This document shows, piece after piece, positions 1 to 5,230 of a DNA stretch of 5,233 nucleotides. The DNA is from an uncultured Lachnospiraceae bacterium (GTDB lineage: Bacteria; Bacillota_A; Clostridia; Lachnospirales; Lachnospiraceae), in NCBI GenBank assembly GCA_947177885.1, contig CAMWWF010000231.1, positions 1 through 5,233 on the forward strand. The letters are read 5' to 3'. Position 1 is the stretch's first letter. Each line of letters begins with the position of its first letter. The notes beneath the pieces were generated by a model. It saw only the letters and a program-made list of their open reading frames with translations, had not been told where the DNA came from and ran no database searches. Both the position numbers and the translations under genes were made by a program.

Positions 1-4
1 AATT

Positions 5-10
5 GGAGGA
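5..10 (+). promoter_or_regulatory. Ribosome binding site of the EF-G-like gene
   Basis: GGAGGA lies 7 bases before the ATG at 18. This near-perfect Shine-Dalgarno sequence decides the start. An in-frame TTG at position 3 would add five residues, but it overlaps this site and would have no ribosome binding site inside the window. Confidence 0.85.
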
Positions 11-17
11 AAGTCAA

Positions 18-2111
18 ATGAAAGTTTACACAACTGACAAGATTCGTAATGTGGTACTGCTGGGACACGGCGGAAGCGGTAAGACAAGTCTGGCAGAAGC
101 ATTTGCGTATCTTTCCGGTATTACATCCAGAATGGGTAAAGTGCCCGACGGCAACACCCTGAGTGACTACGGCAAAGAAGAACAGAAGCGCAAGTTTTCC
201 ATCAGTACTTCTGTTATCCCCATTGAGTGGGAGGGCTGCAAGATAAACATCCTGGATACTCCCGGTTATTTTGACTTTGTGGGCGAGGCAGAAGAGGCAA
301 TCAGCGCCGCCGGGGCGGCCATTATTGTGGTAAACGGCAAATCCGGCATTGAAGTAGGCACACAGAAGGCGTGGGAGCTTTGTGAAAAATACAAGCTGCC
401 CAGGTTTGTCTATGTGTCCAATATGGATGTGGACAATGCGTCTTTCCGTCAGGTAGTGGAGGATATGACCGGGCTGTACGGAAAAAAGATGGCGCCTTTT
501 AACCTGCCCATCCGTGAAGACGAGAAGTTCGTCGGTTATGTAAATGTGGTTTCCGAGACCGGCCATCGCTGGAAGGGCAAGGAAGTGGTGGACTGCCAGA
601 TTCCGGAGTACAATAAGGCCAATCTTGAGATCTGCCGGGATACGTTGATGGAAGCAGTGGCGGAGACCAGTGAAGAGATGATGGAGCGGTATTTCGGCGG
701 AGAGACATTCTCGGAAGCGGAAATCAGAGCCGCGCTGCGGACCAATGTCTGCGACTGCAGTATTTTCCCCATGACCATGGGGTCCAATGTGCTTTGCCAG
801 GGTGTATACACTCTCCTTGACGATATCGTGAAATATATGCCCAGTCCGGAGAACCGCAAGGTGGCCGGCATCAATATGAAGACGAGTGAAATTTACAATT
901 CGGATTATGACTTTTCCAAAGCAAAATCGGCGTATATCTGGAAGACCATGGTAGACCCGTTTATCGGAAAGTACTCTCTGATTAAAGTAAACTCCGGCGT
1001 GCTGAAAACCGACGATCTGATTTACAATGTGGATAAAGACATTGAGGAGAAAATCGGCAAGCTGTATGTGATGCAGGGCAATAAGCCCATGGAGGTTCCG
1101 GAGCTTCACGCAGGAGACATCGGAGCGCTGGCCAAGCTCACCGGCGCAAGGACCGGCGACAGCCTTTCCACCAAGGCAACTCCTTTGAAATACGGAAAAT
1201 TTGAGATATCCACACCGTACACCTATATGCGCTATAAACCCAGGAATAAGGGCGACGTGGACAAGATCTCCCAGGCGCTGCAGAAGATTACCCACGAAGA
1301 TCTCACGGTTAAAACGGTAAATGACGCGGAGAACAGGCAGACGCTTCTCTATGGTATGGGAGATCAGCATCTGGATATTATTGTGAGCCGCCTTCTGAAC
1401 GAATATAAAGTGGAGGTGGAGCTGGCTCAGCCTAAAGTGGCTTACAAGGAAACGATTAAAAAGCAGTCCGATGTGGAGCACAAATATAAAAAGCAGACCG
1501 GCGGACATGGTCAGTACGGGCATGTGAAGATGCGTTTCAGCCCTTCCGGAGATCTGGAGACGGCTTATGTATTTGAGCAGGAAGTAGTGGGAGGCGCTGT
1601 TCCCAAGAATTACTATCCGGCAGTGGAAAAGGGACTGCAGGAGTCCGTGATAAAGGGGCCTTTGGCCGCGTATCCTGTGGTGGGTGTGAGAGCCGTGCTG
1701 TACGATGGGTCCTATCATCCGGTGGATTCCTCCGAGCAGGCCTTCAAGATGGCTACGGTGCAGGCTTTCAGAAAGGGATTCCTGGAGGCTCATCCGGTGC
1801 TTCTGGAGCCTATTGTAGCGTTGAAGGTTACGGTTCCCGATGCGTACACGGGAGACGTTATGGGTGATCTGAACAAGAGAAGAGGCCGTGTGCTGGGAAT
1901 GAATCCCCTGCCCGGCGGCAAGCAGGTAGTGGAAGCGGAAATCCCGCAGAGCGCTTTGTTCGGCTATTGTACGGATCTGCGTTCCATGACAGGCGGAAGA
2001 GGAGATTACGAATATCAATTCATCCGTTATGAGCAGGCGCCTTCGGATGTGCAGGAGAAAGAAGTTGCTGCAAGGGCAGCCAGTGTGGCAGAGAATAACG
2101 GAGACGACTAA
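18..2111 (+). CDS. Elongation factor G-like translational GTPase (EF-G2-type paralogue of FusA)
   Basis: This is a complete 697-residue protein, the usual EF-G length, with all five EF-G domains. By family it is a cytoplasmic GTPase acting on the ribosome; canonical EF-G drives translocation and ribosome recycling. The G domain spans about residues 8-280: P-loop GHGGSGKT (16-23), switch I KRKFSIS (57-63), switch II DTPGY (80-84) and the G4 position SNMD (134-137). Domain II is about 283-390, III about 395-470, IV about 473-590 (TGGHGQYGHV at 494-503, and the tip loop YHPVDSSE with His567) and V about 595-680 (TGDVMGDLNKRRG, FGYCTDLRSMTGGRGDY). Canonical EF-G has AHxDAGKTT, RGITI, DTPGH and NKMD, so four GTPase motifs deviate. 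DTPGY in particular is typical of the EF-G2/EF-G-like group. The absence of rpsL, rpsG or tuf next to it also argues for a paralogue rather than the str-operon fusA, although the upstream side is cut off. Ribosome-binding domains III-V look well conserved, so it probably still binds ribosomes. Its exact role, whether translocation, back-up or stress, cannot be read from sequence. Confidence 0.92.
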   Translation: MKVYTTDKIRNVVLLGHGGSGKTSLAEAFAYLSGITSRMGKVPDGNTLSDYGKEEQKRKFSISTSVIPIEWEGCKINILDTPGYFDFVGEAEEAISAAGAAIIVVNGKSGIEVGTQKAWELCEKYKLPRFVYVSNMDVDNASFRQVVEDMTGLYGKKMAPFNLPIREDEKFVGYVNVVSETGHRWKGKEVVDCQIPEYNKANLEICRDTLMEAVAETSEEMMERYFGGETFSEAEIRAALRTNVCDCSIFPMTMGSNVLCQGVYTLLDDIVKYMPSPENRKVAGINMKTSEIYNSDYDFSKAKSAYIWKTMVDPFIGKYSLIKVNSGVLKTDDLIYNVDKDIEEKIGKLYVMQGNKPMEVPELHAGDIGALAKLTGARTGDSLSTKATPLKYGKFEISTPYTYMRYKPRNKGDVDKISQALQKITHEDLTVKTVNDAENRQTLLYGMGDQHLDIIVSRLLNEYKVEVELAQPKVAYKETIKKQSDVEHKYKKQTGGHGQYGHVKMRFSPSGDLETAYVFEQEVVGGAVPKNYYPAVEKGLQESVIKGPLAAYPVVGVRAVLYDGSYHPVDSSEQAFKMATVQAFRKGFLEAHPVLLEPIVALKVTVPDAYTGDVMGDLNKRRGRVLGMNPLPGGKQVVEAEIPQSALFGYCTDLRSMTGGRGDYEYQFIRYEQAPSDVQEKEVAARAASVAENNGDD

Positions 2112-2132
2112 ATCCTGCAGGAAATTTAACTG

Positions 2133-2161
2133 TTGACAAATATCGGCGGACAGGATAAAAT
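2133..2161 (+). promoter_or_regulatory. Strong sigma-A-type promoter just after the EF-G-like gene
   Basis: TTGACA at 2133-2138 and TAAAAT at 2156-2161 are separated by exactly 17 bases. The -35 is a perfect consensus and the -10 matches five of six. Transcription would be expected to start near 2168, in AT-rich sequence. It points toward leuS, but a strong terminator stem begins about 8 bases after the predicted start. It could therefore drive leuS only by read-through, or make a very short RNA. The match is strong on sequence alone; activity is inferred. Confidence 0.6.
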
Positions 2162-2175
2162 AAAGAGCAATTGGG

Positions 2176-2206
2176 GCCCTTTCGCTTCTAAAGCGAGAGG
2201 GCTTTT
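2176..2206 (+). terminator. Intrinsic terminator between the EF-G-like gene and leuS
   Basis: GCCCTTTCGCTT (2176-2187) pairs with AAGCGAGAGGGC (2191-2202). This gives a 12-bp stem with one G-U pair and a CTA loop, followed at once by TTTTAT. The strong stem and U tract fit a rho-independent terminator reading on the + strand. The reverse strand has no U tract after the stem, so it is one-directional. It lies 64 bases past the EF-G-like stop codon and most simply ends that gene's transcript, but it also sits directly downstream of the promoter at 2133-2161. Confidence 0.85.
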
Positions 2207-2213
2207 ATAAATA

Positions 2214-2231
2214 CGGCAGATTGCGCTGCCG
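2214..2231 (+). other. Small perfect hairpin in the leuS upstream region
   Basis: CGGCAG (2214-2219) and CTGCCG (2226-2231) form a perfect 6-bp inverted repeat with a 6-base loop, 7 bases after the U tract of the preceding terminator. No U tract follows, so it is not a terminator itself. It could be a protein operator, a structure stabilising a leuS transcript, or chance. No known riboswitch or T-box pattern is recognisable around it. Confidence 0.35.
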
Positions 2232-2255
2232 GTCAGAGGAATACATGCTTTTGTG

Positions 2256-2269
2256 AGAAAGGCTGTTTG
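2256..2269 (+). repeat. 14-bp direct repeat, left copy
   Basis: AGAAAGGCTGTTTG is identical to 2361-2374, offset by 105 bases. Both copies follow a GTGA-like sequence. The pair encloses the 8-bp tandem repeat array, and the right copy leads straight into the leuS ribosome binding site. The likely origin is a local duplication of the leader; a target-site duplication around inserted DNA is less likely. Confidence 0.7.
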
Positions 2270-2274
2270 CCTGA

Positions 2275-2314
2275 ATGGTTTGATGGTTTGATGGTTTGAT
2301 GGTTTGACTGTTTG
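2275..2314 (+). repeat. 8-bp tandem repeat (ATGGTTTG), four perfect copies plus one degenerate
   Basis: ATGGTTTG occurs head to tail at 2275-2282, 2283-2290, 2291-2298 and 2299-2306. A fifth unit, ACTGTTTG (2307-2314), has two changes. The array sits 76 bases before the leuS start codon, in the probable untranslated leader or promoter region. Because 8 is not a multiple of 3 and no convincing reading frame crosses it, copy-number change would alter spacing or RNA structure rather than a protein. Such short arrays can vary by slipped-strand replication. Confidence 0.9.
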
Positions 2315-2315
2315 A

Positions 2316-2321
2316 TAGAAT
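2316..2321 (+). promoter_or_regulatory. Possible -10 hexamer for leuS (weak)
   Basis: TAGAAT matches TATAAT at five of six positions and lies 69 bases before the leuS ATG, downstream of the terminator. No good -35 is found at 16-18 bases. The tandem repeat supplies TTGATG hexamers, but at spacings of 14 and 22 bases. It is given as the best candidate for a leuS-proximal start and is not well supported. Confidence 0.2.
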
Positions 2322-2360
2322 GAATGCAGCACAGACCGTGCAATCAGGAATTTCCGTGAA

Positions 2361-2374
2361 AGAAAGGCTGTTTG
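2361..2374 (+). repeat. 14-bp direct repeat, right copy
   Basis: This is an exact second copy of AGAAAGGCTGTTTG (first at 2256-2269). It ends 2 bases before the leuS Shine-Dalgarno sequence. Its CTGTTTG core also occurs in the degenerate tandem unit at 2308-2314, so the leader carries three copies of this 7-mer. Confidence 0.7.
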
Positions 2375-2376
2375 AC

Positions 2377-2383
2377 AAAGGAG
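2377..2383 (+). promoter_or_regulatory. Ribosome binding site of leuS
   Basis: AAAGGAG ends 7 bases before the ATG at 2391. This strong site fixes the leuS start and argues against the overlapping out-of-frame ATG at 2320, which has no such site. Confidence 0.85.
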
Positions 2384-2390
2384 CAGGAAG

Positions 2391-4814
2391 ATGGAACGAA
2401 TTTATAATCCGAGAGAAATCGAGAAAAAGTGGCAGAATTACTGGGCTGAACATGAAACTTTCAAGACGGATGTGTGGGATTTTAGCAAGCCCAAATACTA
2501 TGTACTGGATATGTTTCCTTACCCTTCCGGGGTAGGCCTTCACGCAGGACATCCGGAGGGATATACCGCAACCGATATTATGTCCCGTATGAAGCGCATG
2601 CAGGGCTATAACGTACTGCATCCTATGGGATACGATTCCTTTGGTCTGCCTGCGGAGCAGTACGCCGTGAGTACCGGCAATCATCCTGCCGGCTTTACCC
2701 AGGCCAATATTGAGACATTTTCGGCACAGCTGAAGGAACTGGGATTTGACTACGACTGGTCCAAAATGATCGCCACCAGTGATCCCCGGTTCTATAAATG
2801 GACCCAGTGGATTTTCAAACAGCTCTATCTGGACGGATATGCCAAATATATTGATATGCCGGTGAACTGGTGCGAAGAACTGGGAACCGTGCTCTCCAAT
2901 GACGAAGTTATTGACGGTAAGTCCGAGCGGGGCGGTTATCCCGTGGTGCGCAGGAACATGAAACAGTGGGTGATCAACCAGCCGGCCTTTGCGGAGAAGC
3001 TGCTGGAGGGTCTGGAGGAAATTGACTGGCCCGAATCCACCAAGGATATTCAAAGGCATTGGATCGGAAGGTCCGAGGGCGTAGAGGTGGATTTTTCCAT
3101 TGTGGGGGGAGGAAGCTTTTCTATTTATACCACATGCATTGAGACGATTTACGGCATTACCTTCATGGTGCTGGCTCCGGACGGACAGATTGTCAAAGAT
3201 CTGATGCCCAGAGTGGAGAACCGGGAGGAAGTGCAGGCCTATATTGACCAGACTCTCAAAAAGAGCGATATGGATAGAACGGAGCTGAACAAGTCCAAAT
3301 CAGGATGTGTGCTGAAGGGGCTTTATGCCGTCAATCCTGCAAACGGCCGGGAAGTGCCGCTCTATATCGGTGATTTTGTACTGGCCAGTTACGGCACGGG
3401 AGCCGTTATGGCGGTGCCTTCCCATGACCAGAGAGATTTTGAATATGCCGTGGCGCATAACATTCCCATGATACAGGTAATAGACGGAGGGGATGTGAGT
3501 GAACAGGCGTTCGAAAAAGGCTCTTATCTGGGCAGGGGCTGCAGGCTGATGAATTCGGAGGAGTTTACGGGATATACGGTGGAGGAGGCCAAGAAGGCTA
3601 TCACCGAAAAGCTGGCGGCTCAAGGTGTGGCCCGTCCCACTGTGAATTATCATTTCCGGGAATGGATTTTTGCCAGACAGCGTTACTGGGGCGAACCTGT
3701 GCCTGTTGTGCATGGGGAGGACGGCTCCATTCATGTTCTGGAGGATGAGGAGCTGCCGCTGATACTGCCGGAACTGGCTGATTATAAAGGTAGGAACGGA
3801 AAGGCTCCTCTGGAGAATGCAGCAGAATGGAAACAATATGACAGAAACGGCGTAAAAGGTGTGAGGGAGACCGCCACCATGCCGGGAAGTGCAGGTTCCA
3901 GCTGGTATTTTATGCGGTATATTGACCCTGACAATGAGCAGGCATTTGCCGATCCGAAACTCTTAAAGCACTGGCTGCCTGTAGATCTCTATATCGGCGG
4001 TCCGGAGCACGCTGTGGGACATCTGATGTATTCCCGCATCTGGAACCGATATTTGTATGACAGGGGATTGTCACCTGTAAAGGAACCTTTCCGGAAATTG
4101 GTGCATCAGGGGATGATTCTGGGGGAGAACGGTATTAAGATGGGCAAGCGGTATCCGGAGTATGTGGTAAATCCCAGTGATGTTGTACGGGATTACGGCG
4201 CGGACACGCTGCGGCTCTACGAGATGTTTATGGGACCCCTGGAAGTATCCAAGCCCTGGAATCCTCAGGGTGTGGAAGGCGCCAGAAGATTTATCAACCG
4301 TGTGTGGACTTTCTTTACAAACAGCGAAAACCTTACGGCGGACCAGGGCGGAGCGCTGGAAAAGGTATATCATCAGACCGTTAAGAAAGTTACGGGCGAT
4401 TTTGAGCAGCTGGGATTCAATACGGCTATCAGCCAGATGATGATCTTTGTGAATGCGGTATACAAGGCAGGAAAATGTCCCAGAGAGTACGCGGAAGGAT
4501 TTGTAAAAATGTTCTCCTGTATCTGTCCTCATGCAGGGGAGGAAATGTGGCAGATACTGGGGCATGACGCCACTCTGGCATATGAACCCTGGCCTGTGTT
4601 TGATGAGGCTGCGGTGAAAGAGGATACCGTGGTGATAGGCGTTCAGGTCAACGGCAAAGTGAAGGGCACCGTGGAACTGGCACTTGACGAAGAGAACGAA
4701 TCCGCTCTGGCAAAGGCCAGAGAACTTCCCGGTGTCAAAGCCGCCTGTGAAGGGAAGAATATTGTAAAAGAGATTTATGTGAAGGGAAAGATTGTGAATA
4801 TTGTAGTAAAATAA
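2391..4814 (+). CDS. leuS: Leucyl-tRNA synthetase (class I, atypical KMSKS and editing motifs)
   Basis: This is a complete 807-residue enzyme, close to the length of Bacillus-type LeuRS. It activates leucine with ATP and transfers it to tRNA-Leu in the cytoplasm. The N-terminal catalytic core has MFPYPSGVGLHAGHP with the HIGH-type motif HAGH (51-54). The CP1 editing domain covers about 224-415, with the threonine-rich motif at 246-252 (YTTCIET, usually YTTRPDT) and GTGAVMAVPSHDQRD (335-349), whose conserved aspartates are Asp346 and Asp349. The core resumes with WIFARQRYWGEP (425-436), AGSSWYFMRY (501-510) and GGPEHAVGHLMYSR (536-549). The KMSKS position reads KMGKR (583-587), followed by one extra residue before VVNPSD. 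The anticodon-binding helical domain (about 630-735) and the C-terminal tRNA-binding domain (about 745-807, VQVNGKVKG) are intact. Zinc-binding cysteines and the large leucine-specific insertion of the E. coli enzyme are absent. Many Bacillota leuS genes have a T-box leader; none is recognisable here. Identity is certain; whether it is the only leuS in the genome cannot be seen. Confidence 0.97.
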   Translation: MERIYNPREIEKKWQNYWAEHETFKTDVWDFSKPKYYVLDMFPYPSGVGLHAGHPEGYTATDIMSRMKRMQGYNVLHPMGYDSFGLPAEQYAVSTGNHPAGFTQANIETFSAQLKELGFDYDWSKMIATSDPRFYKWTQWIFKQLYLDGYAKYIDMPVNWCEELGTVLSNDEVIDGKSERGGYPVVRRNMKQWVINQPAFAEKLLEGLEEIDWPESTKDIQRHWIGRSEGVEVDFSIVGGGSFSIYTTCIETIYGITFMVLAPDGQIVKDLMPRVENREEVQAYIDQTLKKSDMDRTELNKSKSGCVLKGLYAVNPANGREVPLYIGDFVLASYGTGAVMAVPSHDQRDFEYAVAHNIPMIQVIDGGDVSEQAFEKGSYLGRGCRLMNSEEFTGYTVEEAKKAITEKLAAQGVARPTVNYHFREWIFARQRYWGEPVPVVHGEDGSIHVLEDEELPLILPELADYKGRNGKAPLENAAEWKQYDRNGVKGVRETATMPGSAGSSWYFMRYIDPDNEQAFADPKLLKHWLPVDLYIGGPEHAVGHLMYSRIWNRYLYDRGLSPVKEPFRKLVHQGMILGENGIKMGKRYPEYVVNPSDVVRDYGADTLRLYEMFMGPLEVSKPWNPQGVEGARRFINRVWTFFTNSENLTADQGGALEKVYHQTVKKVTGDFEQLGFNTAISQMMIFVNAVYKAGKCPREYAEGFVKMFSCICPHAGEEMWQILGHDATLAYEPWPVFDEAAVKEDTVVIGVQVNGKVKGTVELALDEENESALAKARELPGVKAACEGKNIVKEIYVKGKIVNIVVK

Positions 4815-4859
4815 TGGGGTACCCAGGGGAACGGTGTGCCGCATAAAAAGCAGGAAAAC

Positions 4860-4905
4860 AGGAAGAAGCTGCCGTGATTGAAAGTGACCGCGGCAGCTTC
4901 TTCCT
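4860..4905. terminator. Bidirectional intrinsic terminator between leuS and the convergent small gene
   Basis: AGGAAGAAGCTGCCG (4860-4874) pairs perfectly with CGGCAGCTTCTTCCT (4891-4905), a 15-bp stem with a 16-base loop. On the + strand it is followed by TTTAATGCTTTT, ending leuS transcripts about 50-100 bases past the stop codon. On the - strand the bases after the stem read GTTTTCCTGCTTTTT, which serves the convergent gene. That gene's stop codon (4908-4906) directly abuts the stem. The U tracts are interrupted on both sides, so efficiency is uncertain, but the stem is strong. Confidence 0.8.
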
Positions 4906-5193
4906 TTAATGCTTTTGGGCTTTGCTTTTTTCCAGTATTTTGTCAATCTGTTTCAGCTCTGCTTCGGAGCTGTATTTTTTGATGGCGGCAATGGCTGCGC
5001 TTACCTCCTGGGGGGTGAAGGTAAGATTTTCCTGTTTTGCTTTTTTCATCATGGGCATCAGGAACGCCATCATTTCTTTCTGACTTTTTCCCTGTCCCTG
5101 GGCAAAGAGCTGTTCCAGAAACCGGAGTTTTTCTCCGGGAATTTCCTGTACCAGCGGGTCCGTCATCCAGGCGGGTTTTTTGTTCTGTTCCAT
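4906..5193 (-). CDS. Uncharacterised small helical protein (95 residues)
   Basis: I do not recognise a named family. It resembles in style the short hypothetical proteins common in Lachnospiraceae genomes. The start at 5193 is chosen because GGAGAG stands just before this ATG. In-frame ATGs further upstream (5229, 5223 and 5205) have no comparable site, and the one at 5205 overlaps it. The product is charged, rich in Lys, Gln and Met (7 Met), with no signal peptide or membrane segment, so it is probably cytoplasmic. Likely helices lie at about 20-33 (EKLRFLEQLF), 37-54 (methionine-rich, FLMPMMKKAK), 61-74 (PQEVSAAIAAIKKY) and 76-91 (SEAELKQIDKILEK), separated by short polar turns. This suggests a compact helical bundle or a protein-binding module. 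It is convergent with leuS and shares its terminator, so the position gives no functional clue. The coding frame is supported by a good ribosome binding site, a stop codon right at the terminator and protein-like composition. Confidence 0.75.
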   Translation of the reverse strand: MEQNKKPAWMTDPLVQEIPGEKLRFLEQLFAQGQGKSQKEMMAFLMPMMKKAKQENLTFTPQEVSAAIAAIKKYSSEAELKQIDKILEKSKAQKH

Positions 5194-5197
5194 AGTT

Positions 5198-5203
5198 CTC
5201 TCC
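5198..5203 (-). promoter_or_regulatory. Ribosome binding site of the small protein gene
   Basis: On the - strand GGAGAG (5203 down to 5198) is 4 bases from the ATG at 5193; counting from the GGAG core the gap is 6. It selects this start over the longer in-frame alternatives. Confidence 0.7.
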
Positions 5204-5224
5204 ATTTTCCGGCTGATTACCATT

Positions 5225-5230
5225 ATCATA
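5225..5230 (-). promoter_or_regulatory. Possible -10 hexamer for the small protein gene
   Basis: TATGAT on the - strand (5230 down to 5225) matches TATAAT at five of six positions. It would give a 5' leader of about 25 bases before the ATG at 5193. The -35 region would lie beyond the window edge, so the call rests on one hexamer. Confidence 0.35.

Noticed and set aside
3..17. TTG at position 3 as start of the EF-G-like protein
   Set aside because: The GGAGGA ribosome binding site at 5-10 would lie inside the coding region, and the ATG at 18 has ideal spacing from it.
2275..2314. CRISPR-like array
   Set aside because: The units are only 8 bases and directly adjacent, with no spacers and no cas genes. 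It is a simple tandem repeat.
2372..2377. TTGACA as a -35 box at the leuS start
   Set aside because: It overlaps the ribosome binding site, and a matching -10 would fall inside the leuS coding region.
2112..2390. T-box riboswitch before leuS
   Set aside because: The terminator stem is not preceded by specifier-loop or T-box sequence, and the predicted promoter leaves only about 8 bases before the stem.
2320..2535. 71-codon frame on the + strand overlapping the leuS start, possibly a leader peptide
   Set aside because: There is no Shine-Dalgarno sequence before its ATG, it is not rich in leucine codons in its leader part, and its second half runs inside leuS in another frame.
2205..3059. 284-residue open frame on the - strand across the leuS 5' half
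   Set aside because: It lies opposite the intact leuS coding frame, has no ribosome binding site, reads through the tandem repeat and terminator region, and looks like no protein family. It is a shadow of leuS.
4817..4824. GGGTACCC palindrome after the leuS stop codon
   Set aside because: An 8-base palindrome with no loop, tail or repeat elsewhere in the window is expected by chance and has no supporting context.
4071..4946. 291-residue open frame on the - strand across the leuS 3' half
   Set aside because: It is antisense to conserved LeuRS domains and crosses both the terminator stem and the end of the small gene in another frame. Its composition (rich in His, Phe, Leu, Cys) is typical of a shadow frame.
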